In this document: one piece after another, positions 14,850-22,804 of the stretch
Numbering within the stretch: the stretch's first letter is position 1
How the letters are laid out: every line of letters starts with the position of its first letter
Assembly: GCA_020833025.1 (NCBI GenBank)
Contig: JAJHRB010000007.1
Location: 1-36,318, forward strand
Length of the DNA stretch: 36,318 nucleotides
From: Thermoproteaceae archaeon
GTDB taxonomy: Archaea; Thermoproteota; Thermoprotei; Thermoproteales; Thermoproteaceae
Direction of reading: 5' to 3'
Made by a program: the position numbers and the translations under genes
Notes under the pieces: model-generated
Told to the model about the DNA's origin: nothing
Database searches by the model: none
The model's input: only the letters and a program-made list of their open reading frames with translations

Positions 14850-15446
14850 ATGTTAGAGGGCACAGGCGAGCTGGCAATTGAAATGTTCCAGGACTCCATA
14901 ACCGTGTACTACAGGGGTAAGAAAATTCCTGTGCTCGCTCTCTACGCAACGCCAACGCTCCACTACATACAGTTCGTCGCGCCGTACGTTGCCAGGAGGC
15001 TGATAGAGAGCAAGATAGCTGAGTTCAGAATCTGGGACCGCAGAGCCGCGAGAGTGATAGAGCTCGCGTGCAGGGGGCTCTGCCGTTACAGCAGTGCCGG
15101 CGCCGACATAAGCGGCGTGCTCGAGGAGGCGTATTACAACAGCCTTGCCGACGCGATCCTGGCGCGCGCGGCAGCTGTGGACGCGCTGGTCGTGCCGTGC
15201 GCCGACGCGCCGTTCGCCAGGGCGCTCATCAAGCGCGCGAGCGAGAGCGCGCCCGATCTCAAGATAATAGCGTCGCAGTACGGCGGTCAGTGCGTCGGAG
15301 CAGACGTCGTTCACACGCCGCAGCTCGCCGACGTGCCGCTCCCCCTGGGCCCCATCTCCAGAGCCGCGCTGCACACCGCGATGTGGGCCGTCGGGTCGGG
15401 AGAGGCAGAGTGTCCCTTGACGCCGCTGCTCGACTGTTCGTGCTGA
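14850..15446 (+). CDS. Conserved-looking protein of unknown function
   Basis: Using the ATG at 14850, exactly 26 bp after the TATA box ttttaata (14820-14827), the product is 198 residues. The frame also opens at a TTG at 14811, but that lies upstream of the promoter. The protein is soluble, with an alpha/beta pattern such as [36 protein letters not shown] and [17 protein letters not shown]. It has a cysteine pair in CRGLCRY and three cysteines at the very end ([11 protein letters not shown]), which could bind metal. I recognise no family. Confidence 0.7.
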   Translation: MLEGTGELAIEMFQDSITVYYRGKKIPVLALYATPTLHYIQFVAPYVARRLIESKIAEFRIWDRRAARVIELACRGLCRYSSAGADISGVLEEAYYNSLADAILARAAAVDALVVPCADAPFARALIKRASESAPDLKIIASQYGGQCVGADVVHTPQLADVPLPLGPISRAALHTAMWAVGSGEAECPLTPLLDCSC

Positions 15447-15453
15447 CGGCAAT

Positions 15454-15516
15454 GCGGCTCAGCCCTCCAGGTGTGCGTCATCGTGTCGGGCGTCCCGACG
15501 GCCCTCATCACGGCAA
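15454..15516 (-). ncRNA. Weak box C/D sRNA candidate
   Basis: On the reverse strand: box C GTGATGA (15511-15505), then GGGCCGTCGGGACGC, a D'-like CCGA, a C'-like ACGATGA with one mismatch, about 15 nt, and box D CTGA (15462-15459). As in the 5537-5587 candidate, the first guide folds on itself (GTCGGG/CCCGAC). The promoter is unclear. The same hairpin could simply be an intergenic stem-loop between the unknown gene and queC. Confidence 0.25.
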
Positions 15517-15600
15517 GCCACGGCGCCCCGCGCCCTCTGCGTGCCCCCGCGGCCCACTTCTTGCAGCAAGGTAAAAAAAAAGCTGGGAGCGCTGCGGCGC

Positions 15601-16425
15601 GTGAGGAGTGCGGGCACCCAGGGTCCGTGCAGGGTAGTTGCCGTGGTCTCGGGCGGTCCCGACAGCACGTGCTACGCCGTGTCGTGGCTCAAGCGCGGCT
15701 GCGACGTGCACGCACTGACGTTCGCGTACGGCCAGAAGGCAAGGGCGGAGGTCGAGAGGGCAGTGGCGCTAATGAGGAGGATAGGCAAGATCGCTGAGAG
15801 CAAGGGCTGGGGGCGCGTGGTCGAGCACAGAGTGGTGGACGTCTCGCGGCTCGGCGAGATGTGGCGGGGCACACAGCTCACGGACGCCTCCGTGCCCGTG
15901 AGGGCGGAGTACGCGCCGACAGTTGTGGTGCCGATTAGGAATGTGGTTATGGCTGCAATTGCCACGGCATATGCCTACACGCTAAAGGCTCTGACCGGCG
16001 CTAGGGTGTACGTCGCGCTGGGCTCTCAGTACGACGACGTAAGGCCGCGGGACGACACGTGGGAGCCGCGATACCCGGACTGCTCTCCCGAGTGCATCGA
16101 GGCGCTGCAGGCAGCCTTTAGGATCTGCCACTTCCGCGCCGAGCGCGACGTGGAGATATGGACTCCGTCCAGAGAGGGCGTCAGGAAGTCGCAACTGCTG
16201 AGGGCGTGTTACGAGGAGGTGGGAGAGCTAGTGTACGAGACGTGGTCGTGCTATAAGCACGGAGAGATCCACTGCGGCGGGTGCGAGAGCTGCAAGAATA
16301 GACACGCGGCCTTTCTTGAGGCGGGAATTCCCGACTGCACGGCATACGCCACGCCGCCAGGTCCTGGTTTTGAGCGGCGCGGCAGCGCGCACGTGCACGC
16401 GAGCTGCCGCAGGCCCTCATCCTGA
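15601..16425 (+). CDS. queC: 7-cyano-7-deazaguanine synthase QueC
   Basis: QueC makes preQ0 from 7-carboxy-7-deazaguanine using ATP and ammonia, the last base-making step before archaeosine is put into tRNA. The PP-loop SGGPDS (residues 17-22) activates the substrate. NRHAAF and the zinc site near the end ([15 protein letters not shown]) match the family. The GTG at 15601 gives 274 residues and is 26 bp after the A-tract TATA box (15570-15580); the frame is open to 15541, but that part precedes the promoter. About 30 residues of non-conserved tail follow the zinc site. TgtA and FolE of the same pathway are elsewhere in the window, not in one operon. Confidence 0.92.
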   Translation: MRSAGTQGPCRVVAVVSGGPDSTCYAVSWLKRGCDVHALTFAYGQKARAEVERAVALMRRIGKIAESKGWGRVVEHRVVDVSRLGEMWRGTQLTDASVPVRAEYAPTVVVPIRNVVMAAIATAYAYTLKALTGARVYVALGSQYDDVRPRDDTWEPRYPDCSPECIEALQAAFRICHFRAERDVEIWTPSREGVRKSQLLRACYEEVGELVYETWSCYKHGEIHCGGCESCKNRHAAFLEAGIPDCTAYATPPGPGFERRGSAHVHASCRRPSS

Positions 16426-16461
16426 GATCGGCCCCGCGGCCGCGCGCCTGAAGCGGGGCGG

Positions 16462-17709
16462 CTACTCTGGCGGAGCTGACAGCAGGCTGAGCAGTCTCGT
16501 TAGCGTGTCTCTCGCGCTGCTTTCCAGCGTCTCCAGAACCATGTCTGTTATCTCGCGGAGGGCTGCGCGGGACAGCGACGCCACAGCCAGCGCGTCAATT
16601 GGCGTGTGCCCGCCGCGCGCGAGCGCGTCTATGTATCTCGCCGGCGCGCCGCCCTCCCTCAGTCTCTCAACATACTGGCTCTCCCCGCCCTCCCTCCTTG
16701 CAGTCGCGGCGCTGTGAGCGGCATTTAGAGTCTTGAGGTGCGGCGTTATGTCCGCCGCACGCCTGCCGGCGCTCACGTAAACGCGCGGGAGGGCCACGCC
16801 GCGGGAGCCGAGAAAGGACTGGACAGACGCGTAGTCGTAATAGAGGTTGTCTCCCATCTCTACCAGGAGGAATCCGAGGATCTCGCCGCGGGCCGCGTCT
16901 GCACGCAAATGAATTGTAATGGCGCTCTTGCTCACGCTCACGCACTCGGCGACTTTAAATGCTATGTTCGCAGCGTAGCCTGCATCGAATGAAAGCAAGC
17001 CCTCGACATCAACCCCGCTCACTCTTTCTCGAGTGATGTCAAGAGCATCCGCGAGTCTTAGCACGGCGCCCCAGAAGCTCACATCAATAACGCGGCCGGA
17101 GAGTTGTGCCGGGGGCAGGTCGAGTCTTGCAAATCCCCAGTGGAGCAGCGCCACGTCACTCACGACGCTCGCGAATGCCCTGGCGTCCTCCACGCAGCCG
17201 CTCACAAAGCTCGAGAGCTCCCTTCTCGTAATCTCGCGGCTCACCCACGGGTGTATCACTCTGAGGAATCTCGCAAAGTGCCGCATGTCTGAGGCGCCTA
17301 TGCTAGCGCTCGGCACCATGAGCCTGCCCCACTCTATGATGCTCTTGCCCTCGCCGTACTTCTCAAAGTAGCTGGCGAATTGCCTTAGCCTCGTCGAGAG
17401 GCCGGCGGCGCCCCCTGGGTCTAAGTACTCGCGCAGCGTCGCCGCGTTCAGTGACAGCGCATTGAGCTCTTGCGGCGTGACGAACATTCCCACGTCGTGG
17501 GCGTAAGCAGAGCACGCCAGGAGTGACCCGTGAAGGCCGCCGCACTGCTCGCCGCCCTCTCCCAGCGCGGCGCAGAGCTCCCTTCCCGCCCTCTCCACGC
17601 GGTCTGCGTGAGAGACGCCATGCAGGGTGAGGTGGGGGAGGCCGGAGTGCTTCTCGCGCCTCTCGGCGAATTCCCTGCACGCCTCAGTGGCGCCGCTCCA
17701 CACAGTCAC
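16462..17709 (-). CDS. HD-domain phosphohydrolase-like protein (HD-CE type)
   Basis: A 415-residue protein with HD-superfamily metal motifs: LHGVSHADRV (H30, H34) and AYAHDVGM (H71-D72), later FLRVIHPWVSRE and LLHWGFA, then WGAVLRLADALDI. The last block and the long C-terminal part resemble the HD-CE group (HD with C-terminal extension), some of which occur next to HSP90-like ATPases in proposed conflict systems; no such partner is here. The reaction would be metal-dependent phosphoester hydrolysis of an unknown substrate. It starts at a GTG about 26 bp from an A/T-rich box (17732-17740). The N-terminal 60 residues are cysteine-rich for this proteome. Confidence 0.65.
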   Translation of the reverse strand: MTVWSGATEACREFAERREKHSGLPHLTLHGVSHADRVERAGRELCAALGEGGEQCGGLHGSLLACSAYAHDVGMFVTPQELNALSLNAATLREYLDPGGAAGLSTRLRQFASYFEKYGEGKSIIEWGRLMVPSASIGASDMRHFARFLRVIHPWVSREITRRELSSFVSGCVEDARAFASVVSDVALLHWGFARLDLPPAQLSGRVIDVSFWGAVLRLADALDITRERVSGVDVEGLLSFDAGYAANIAFKVAECVSVSKSAITIHLRADAARGEILGFLLVEMGDNLYYDYASVQSFLGSRGVALPRVYVSAGRRAADITPHLKTLNAAHSAATARREGGESQYVERLREGGAPARYIDALARGGHTPIDALAVASLSRAALREITDMVLETLESSARDTLTRLLSLLSAPPE

Positions 17710-17760
17710 GCGAGGCTTGCAGCGCGCCCGGGAAAAAGTATTATTAACTGCCGCGGCGGC

Positions 17761-18972
17761 CTACGCGCAGAGCCTGAGCGATAGGGAGTCTCTTGTGAGC
17801 TCTCTGACCGGCCACTTCTGGTAGTCGAACGTGACTGCCTTAATTTCGCGCGCCTTTCTGTAAGCGTCGGCGCGGCGCGCGCCCTCCCTGATCAGCCTAT
17901 TCATGTGAAACTCGGTCAACGCGTACGGCAGCGCTCTCTGCAAGTTCTCTGCTATGCGGCCCTCGTTTACCTCCAGGCTTCTCAGAACTGCAAGCATGCT
18001 TTCCAGCATCTCGTCAACCGCCAGAATCGACTCGGGTATCCAGATGCGCTCGTTTGCCGAGTTTGTGAGGTCTCTCTCGTGCCACAGCGCAACATTCTCC
18101 AGCGCGACGTTGACCAGAGCGCGGACGTAACGCGCGAGGCTGACTATTCTCTCTGACGCTGTCGGGTTTGATTTGTGCGGCATGGCCGACGAGCCGCCGC
18201 CCCTCTCGACGAGCTCTCCAATCTCCGGCCTTGAGAGCTCCCTGACCTCGGTTGCCAGGCGCTCTAAGACGGCTGCCACGAGGGCCAGCGCGAAGGCAAG
18301 CACTGCAAAGGTCTCGCGCGGTGCCACTTGCGTCGTTATCGTGTGGTACGGCAGCCCCAGCCTCTCGGCGACGCGCCGCCTTATCTCGGGCCCCAGCTCT
18401 CCCCACGCGGCCATTGTGCCCACGGCGCCGCCAATTTTTGCCCTCACCATGTCCTCGGCAAGCGTCAGCTGCTTGCACGCTATGTAGAGCTCGTAGTAGT
18501 AGTTTGCAAACTTGAAGCCAAGCGTGATAGGCTCGGCCCACTGCCCGTGAGTGCGGCCGATCATCTCAAGGTTCTCGTACTTTCTCGCGAGGCGCGAGAG
18601 CTCCTCGCCTACAGCCACTATTTTGCTCTTCACGGCCGACAGCGCCCTCCTGACCAGCATGGCCCACGCCGTGTCCACAATGTCGTACGACGTCGCGCCG
18701 TAGTGCACAAAGCGACAGCCGCTCCTCTCTTCGAGCAGCAGTACTAGGCTTAGGACGTCGTGTCTTGTCTCCCTCTCGAGCTTGTAGACGTCGTCGGCGC
18801 TCACTTTAACTCCAGCGAGGGCGTCACAGCAGCCGCGCTCGGCAACTCCAAGCTCCTCCAGCACGCACACAAGCGCCCTCTCGACCTCAACGTAGGCATC
18901 AATTATTGACTGGGGGGTGAAGAGGCTGCGGATCTCGTCCGAGCCGTAGCGCCAGTCAAACGGGGAGATCAT
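17761..18972 (-). CDS. purB: Adenylosuccinate lyase
   Basis: A 403-residue fumarase/aspartase-superfamily enzyme. The loop signature GGSSAMPHKSNPTASERI carries the catalytic serine. MISPFDWRYGSDEI at the N-terminus and TSYDIVDTAWAML and MIGRTHGQWAEPIT are the conserved lyase regions with the catalytic histidine. It catalyses two purine steps: SAICAR to AICAR and adenylosuccinate to AMP. The ATG at 18972 is 26 bp from an AACTATAATTAG-type box. PurA lies directly upstream on the same strand, but the 134-bp gap and separate promoter suggest separate transcripts. Confidence 0.95.
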   Translation of the reverse strand: MISPFDWRYGSDEIRSLFTPQSIIDAYVEVERALVCVLEELGVAERGCCDALAGVKVSADDVYKLERETRHDVLSLVLLLEERSGCRFVHYGATSYDIVDTAWAMLVRRALSAVKSKIVAVGEELSRLARKYENLEMIGRTHGQWAEPITLGFKFANYYYELYIACKQLTLAEDMVRAKIGGAVGTMAAWGELGPEIRRRVAERLGLPYHTITTQVAPRETFAVLAFALALVAAVLERLATEVRELSRPEIGELVERGGGSSAMPHKSNPTASERIVSLARYVRALVNVALENVALWHERDLTNSANERIWIPESILAVDEMLESMLAVLRSLEVNEGRIAENLQRALPYALTEFHMNRLIREGARRADAYRKAREIKAVTFDYQKWPVRELTRDSLSLRLCA

Positions 18973-19010
18973 GTTCCCTGCGTGCGGCCAGCACTAATTA
19001 TAGTTGGGGG

Positions 19011-19025
19011 CCCCGAGACTCGGGG
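19011..19025. other. Perfect 7-bp palindrome between purA and purB
   Basis: CCCCGAG-A-CTCGGGG sits just upstream of the purB TATA box, in the purA-purB gap. It may be a purA terminator or a purine operator; the sequence does not decide. Confidence 0.35.
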
Positions 19026-19106
19026 GAATCCCGCTCTGGACGCCTCAAACCGCGCCTGCGCGCTAAGCTGGCTTGAGGGCGGCCTGGGCTAAAATTAGCG
19101 CTTAGT

Positions 19107-20111
19107 TCAGAGCCTTCCCTTCTCGCGCCTCAAGTCTATCACGTGCCAGGGCTCGGGCCCTGTGCCTATCAGCGTGACTGGCACCCCGAGCTGGCTCTCT
19201 ATCTCGTCAATCCACCGTCGCGCCTCCGGGGGCAGATCCCCCCAGCGCGCCTTTCCGGCAGCCTCCCTAAATATGGCGTCTACTTTGGTGATCGCTATCT
19301 GCGTGGGCGTGTTGAGAAGGACCGCCCTCTTGGCCAGGTCAATATTGAAGGGGGCGGCCCTCCTCTGCCTGCCGGTGACGGCCCCGCGCTCCGCCCAGCC
19401 CCTCCTCTCGACCTCCTCGGGCGGCAGCTCGCCAGGGAGGGGGCCCCCGCCCACTCTGGTAACGTAGGCCTTGAAGACCAAGACGATCTCGTCAGCTGCC
19501 TTGGGCCCGACGCCGGCCTCGCTTAACACGCCGCTGGCAGTCACGTCCCTGCTCGTGACGTACGGGTAGGTTCCGTGGTAGAGCGATAGAAACGTTCCCT
19601 GCGTGCCCTCAATTATAACGCCGCGGTCCTTAAGCTCGTGGACCAGAGAGGGGACGTCTGCCAGGTAGGGTTTTAGCACGTCGAAGTCCCTGGCCAGTCT
19701 CAGCCTCCTCAGAACGCGATCCACCACGGCCGCTCCCACGCCCTGTCCCGTTGACCCGATCACCCTCATCAGATACTCGTCCTCCAGCTCCGCGCTCACG
19801 TGCCGGTCCTCTATTACGCCGGTATTGTAATCAACGTGAGACTTGCCCCTGCCGTACTTGTTTACCTCGTCGAGGAAGATATCAACTCTTATCAACGCGC
19901 CCGGCGCCACCGCTAGCCTGGCCTCGTGGTGCGTAAAGCACGCAGGGAGGGCCCTCAGTACGTGCGCCACGCCGTTTATCATGACTGTGTGGCCAGCATT
20001 CGGCGCGCCGGTCCTCACGCAGAGGGCCGGTCTGTCGGCGGCTGCCAAGTATGACACTACCTTTCCTTTGCCTGTGTCGCCGAAAAAGCCGTCGACTACC
20101 ACGTAGAGCAC
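19107..20111 (-). CDS. purA: Adenylosuccinate synthetase
   Basis: It joins IMP and aspartate with GTP to form adenylosuccinate. The P-loop is GFFGDTGKGK, with the catalytic aspartate (D12) but Thr where most family members have Glu; the second catalytic site NAGHT is intact. STGQGVGAA and GTQGTFLSLYHGTYPYVTS (IMP and switch regions) are present. I start at the GTG at 20111 because TTTTTTAC (reverse strand, 20138-20131) is about 25 bp upstream; this gives 334 residues, the archaeal short form. The longer frame to 20210 crosses the promoter and encodes junk-like sequence. Confidence 0.93.
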   Translation of the reverse strand: MLYVVVDGFFGDTGKGKVVSYLAAADRPALCVRTGAPNAGHTVMINGVAHVLRALPACFTHHEARLAVAPGALIRVDIFLDEVNKYGRGKSHVDYNTGVIEDRHVSAELEDEYLMRVIGSTGQGVGAAVVDRVLRRLRLARDFDVLKPYLADVPSLVHELKDRGVIIEGTQGTFLSLYHGTYPYVTSRDVTASGVLSEAGVGPKAADEIVLVFKAYVTRVGGGPLPGELPPEEVERRGWAERGAVTGRQRRAAPFNIDLAKRAVLLNTPTQIAITKVDAIFREAAGKARWGDLPPEARRWIDEIESQLGVPVTLIGTGPEPWHVIDLRREKGRL

Positions 20112-20186
20112 GCTAGAGTCTACGCGGCAGGTAAAAAACGTCGCGCGCCTGGGAGCGCTGGCCGTGAGGCGGCGTCTGTCCCAGGG

Positions 20187-20213
20187 CTCTTGAGCGCTGG
20201 CGGGGCTCAAGAG
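20187..20213. promoter_or_regulatory. Inverted repeat upstream of the TFE promoter
   Basis: CTCTTGAG (20187-20194) and CTCAAGAG (20206-20213) form a perfect 8-bp inverted repeat with an 11-bp spacer. It ends 8 bp before the TATA box tttataaa (20221-20228). The half-site centres are 19 bp apart, close to two helical turns, so it could be an operator for purA, tfe or both. Confidence 0.4.
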
Positions 20214-20250
20214 TCCCGAAGTTTATAAACGGCGCGGGCGCAGCTCGGGC

Positions 20251-20778
20251 GTGAGCCCCCTCAGGGAGGCCTACCTCTACATAGTTGAGAGGGCTGTCGC
20301 GTGGGAGTTTGACAGCGCGGAGTACGGGAAGCTCGCGAGAAAAATGGTTGAACTCCTTCTTGAGCAGAGAGAGAGCATGACAGACGATAAAATAGCAATA
20401 ATGCTCAATGTCTCCACAGCAGAAGTCAGAAGAATACTTCAATACTTGATGAAACATAACTTAATAGGCACCAAGAAGAGAATGACGGAAGATTACAGAA
20501 CCGAGTACACGTGGTACGCGAACGACGAGGTGATACGGCAAGCGGTCAGAGGCAGGGCAAGGGCAGTGAGGGAGAAGCTGTCGCTCCTAATAAAGGCACT
20601 CGCCGAGGGGAGCTACTATGTGTGCCCCAACTGTTTCATGCGCTACGCGCTCGACGACGTGATGAGTGGGGGAGACTCATGTCCTGTGTGCGGGGCTAAG
20701 CTCGAGTACGTCGAGGGACCAGACGAGATAGGCAAGCTGACTAGAGTGTACGAGGAGCTCGAGAAAGTGCAGGGCTGA
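20251..20778 (+). CDS. tfe: Transcription factor E, alpha subunit
   Basis: A 175-residue homologue of TFIIE-alpha that helps RNA polymerase open promoters. It has an N-terminal extended winged helix (about 1-95: SMTDDKIAIMLNVSTAEVRR, LQYLMKHNLIGTKKRM), a coiled linker, and a zinc ribbon (VCPNC ... SCPVCGAKLEY). The GTG at 20251 is 26 bp from the TATA box. The winged-helix codons around 20380-20500 are conspicuously A+T-rich next to the rest of the gene. Confidence 0.95.
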   Translation: MSPLREAYLYIVERAVAWEFDSAEYGKLARKMVELLLEQRESMTDDKIAIMLNVSTAEVRRILQYLMKHNLIGTKKRMTEDYRTEYTWYANDEVIRQAVRGRARAVREKLSLLIKALAEGSYYVCPNCFMRYALDDVMSGGDSCPVCGAKLEYVEGPDEIGKLTRVYEELEKVQG

Positions 20779-20893
20779 GCCCAGGCGCCCATTCCGCGCC
20801 CGGCCCCGGGCCGCGAGACCAGCGCCGTGTTATGCCCGCTTCAGCGCGCTCGCGGCGAGGTTAAAAAGAGGGCGTGCAGGTCTCGGGATTCTT
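20779..20893. promoter_or_regulatory. tfe-tgtA gap with hairpin and tgtA promoter
   Basis: CGGCCC and GGGCCG around 20810-20823 form a GC-rich palindrome soon after tfe. Ttaaaaag (20861-20868) is the TATA box, about 29 bp before the GTG at 20894. Confidence 0.5.
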
Positions 20894-22528
20894 GTGAGCT
20901 TTGAGATTGCCGCCAAGGACTTGGCGGCCAGAGTGGGGCGGCTCAGAGTGAAGGGCGGTGTCGTAGAGACTCCCGCGCTCTTCCCGGTAGTTGACCCGAG
21001 AAAGCAGGAGGTGCCTGTCGAGACGCTGAGGAAGTACTTTGGCCAGGTGATAACAAATGCCTACTTCATATACAAGCTTACTGGCGGCAAGACGGTAGAC
21101 GTGAAGAAGTTTATCAAGTGGGACGGCGTTGTAATGACGGACTCCGGGGCCTATCAGATGATACACCGCGGCACAGTTGAAATCGATCCAGATGAGATCC
21201 TGACATACCAGTCGAGAATAGGGAGCGATATAGGAGTCATTCTCGACATTCCGTTTGACTATGAAGAGCCTTACGAGAGCGCGCTGCTCAAGGTAGAGGA
21301 GACGATCAGGAGGGCAAAGCGGGCTGCCACGATGCTGGACAGGTTGGACATGCTCGTCGTCGCGCCGCTGCAAGGCGCTCTCTACACCGACTTGCTCATC
21401 AGGTCAGTCCGCGAGCTATCGAGACTAGGCTTCCACGTATTCGCAATAGGCAGCCCGACGACACTACTCGAAGAATATAGGTTCGACCAAGTACTCGAGA
21501 TTGTGCTGAACGTGAAGCTGAACATGGCACGAGAGGCGCCGCTCCACCTCTTCGGGGCCGGGCACCCGCTGATAATTCCATTCGCCGTGGCTCTCGGCGT
21601 TGACGCGTTTGACAGCGCGTCCTACATACTCTATGCCAGAGACGGCAGGGTCTTGCTGAGAGACAGGACGCTGCGGCTTGACGACGTGAGGACGGACTAC
21701 TTGCCGTGCAGCACTAAACTGTGCGAGATGCCCGTGAGGGAGCTGCTGGAGATGCCCCAGCACGAGCGCACGCTGCTGATAGCAGAGCACAACCTGGCTG
21801 TGATACGGGAGGAGCTGCTTGAAGTCAAGCAGCGCATATATGAGGGCACGCTGTGGGAGTACCTCGAAGTTAAGGCGCGCGCCCACCCCTCGCTCTACAG
21901 GTTCCTCCTGCTCTTGAGACGCTACCGGCACCTGCTTGAGGAGTACGACCCGGAGACGCACCCAAGACCCCACGGGCTGGTGTTTTACGGCGACACGTCG
22001 CCCGCAAGGCCGGAGCCGCTGAGACACCGCACGAGGATGTCGCGCGTCGAAATAAGCGGGAGGGCGGTAATTGTCCTGCGCGTCGAAGAGAAACCGTATA
22101 ACAAGAGCTGGGAGTATCAGTTTGTAAAGAGCATTGCAGGGAGCAGAATTCCAGTGCTCTTCTTCGATCCCACTTTTGGCATAATTCCGGAGGGCATTGC
22201 AGATGTCTACCCGCTGTCTCAAAACTCGTCCGAGGGCGAGAGCGAGGAGGCCAGGGCATTTGCGTACGAGTGGCTGGGCCGCTACGATGTGATACTGGCG
22301 TACGGAGTTGACCTGCCGCTGGCAGGCAAGCGCGTCATAAGACTCAGCTCGCTGGAGGAGATAGCAAACATGCTCTCCCTCAGCCCCGGCAGCCATCCAG
22401 AGGGCGGGGGCCCCGGGACGCCCTATATCCCGGACCGCGCAGTCCCGCCCTCAGGGCCCCCGCGCGCCCCCGCCAGCGGCGGGACTAAAGTGGAGTCAGC
22501 CGTTGAGGGCGGCGCACGCCTTATATGA
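20894..22528 (+). CDS. tgtA: Archaeosine tRNA-guanine transglycosylase, no PUA domain, altered zinc site
   Basis: TgtA swaps guanine 15 in the tRNA D-loop for preQ0. The catalytic domain (1-360) has D83 in MTDSGAYQM, D118 in ILDIPFD, the APLQGA loop, GAGHP and nucleophile D240 in VDAFDSAS. The zinc site is C282-S-T284-K-L-C287 with H309; the family norm is CSCxxC, so the second cysteine is Thr here. After the catalytic part comes a C1-like domain (about 375-490) and then some 50 residues of Pro/Gly-rich tail. Euryarchaeal TgtA ends in a PUA domain, absent here. The GTG at 20894 follows a TATA box. The real stop may differ only if there is a frameshift, and I see no sign of one. Confidence 0.92.
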   Translation: MSFEIAAKDLAARVGRLRVKGGVVETPALFPVVDPRKQEVPVETLRKYFGQVITNAYFIYKLTGGKTVDVKKFIKWDGVVMTDSGAYQMIHRGTVEIDPDEILTYQSRIGSDIGVILDIPFDYEEPYESALLKVEETIRRAKRAATMLDRLDMLVVAPLQGALYTDLLIRSVRELSRLGFHVFAIGSPTTLLEEYRFDQVLEIVLNVKLNMAREAPLHLFGAGHPLIIPFAVALGVDAFDSASYILYARDGRVLLRDRTLRLDDVRTDYLPCSTKLCEMPVRELLEMPQHERTLLIAEHNLAVIREELLEVKQRIYEGTLWEYLEVKARAHPSLYRFLLLLRRYRHLLEEYDPETHPRPHGLVFYGDTSPARPEPLRHRTRMSRVEISGRAVIVLRVEEKPYNKSWEYQFVKSIAGSRIPVLFFDPTFGIIPEGIADVYPLSQNSSEGESEEARAFAYEWLGRYDVILAYGVDLPLAGKRVIRLSSLEEIANMLSLSPGSHPEGGGPGTPYIPDRAVPPSGPPRAPASGGTKVESAVEGGARLI

Positions 22529-22681
22529 TCGCTGGCTGCAACAACCCCCGTCCAAAGCAGCCGCGCCTCGTGTGCCTCGGAGAGAAATCGGAGAGAAAAA
22601 AAGAGGCAACAGAAGGCATGGGGAGGGGCTAGGCGCCCCAAACAACTAAAAATTTAAAAATGCGCGGGAAGAGAGGTCCCA
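22529..22681. other. Gap with a TATA box for the tRNA-Leu 3' part
   Basis: No gene is seen. Tttaaaaa (22653-22660) would place transcription start at about 22676-22683. The A/T-rich run ctaaaaatttaaaaat is the only promoter-like element. Confidence 0.5.
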
Positions 22682-22788
22682 CCAGCCGCCGCCCGCCCGA
22701 CTCAAGGGGCAGGGCTCTCGGCTGCAGGCCGGCCCACAAGACCCTGTGGCGTAGGCCTGCGTGGGTTCAAATCCCACCCCCCGCACCA
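22682..22788 (+). tRNA. tRNA-Leu(CAA) lacking a 5' acceptor strand (possible split-tRNA 3' half)
   Basis: From the D loop onward this is a class II leucine tRNA: CTCAAGGGG, anticodon stem CAGGG (22710-22714) with CCCTG (22742-22746), long variable arm with GGC-GTAG-GCC, T arm GTGGG-TTCAAAT-CCCAC (22761-22777), acceptor 3' strand CCCCCGC (22778-22784), then A-CCA. A 20-nt intron (22718-22737) splits the anticodon after C34: GGGC pairs with GCCC between 3-nt bulges TCT and ACA, a clean bulge-helix-bulge, giving loop CTCAAGA. The required 5' strand GCGGGGG and U8-G9 are absent nearby. The TATA box places transcription start near 22682, within the C-rich leader. The exon start is approximate. A tRNA made in cis with extreme introns is the alternative. 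Confidence 0.6.
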
Positions 22789-22804
22789 CCCTCCTGCCGG
22801 CTCC

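Noticed and set aside
22664-22670. GCGGGAA as the 5' acceptor strand of tRNA-Leu in cis
   Set aside because: It leaves two mismatches in the acceptor stem, lies only about 10 bp from the TATA box and so upstream of transcription start, and the sequence after it cannot supply G6-G7-U8-G9.
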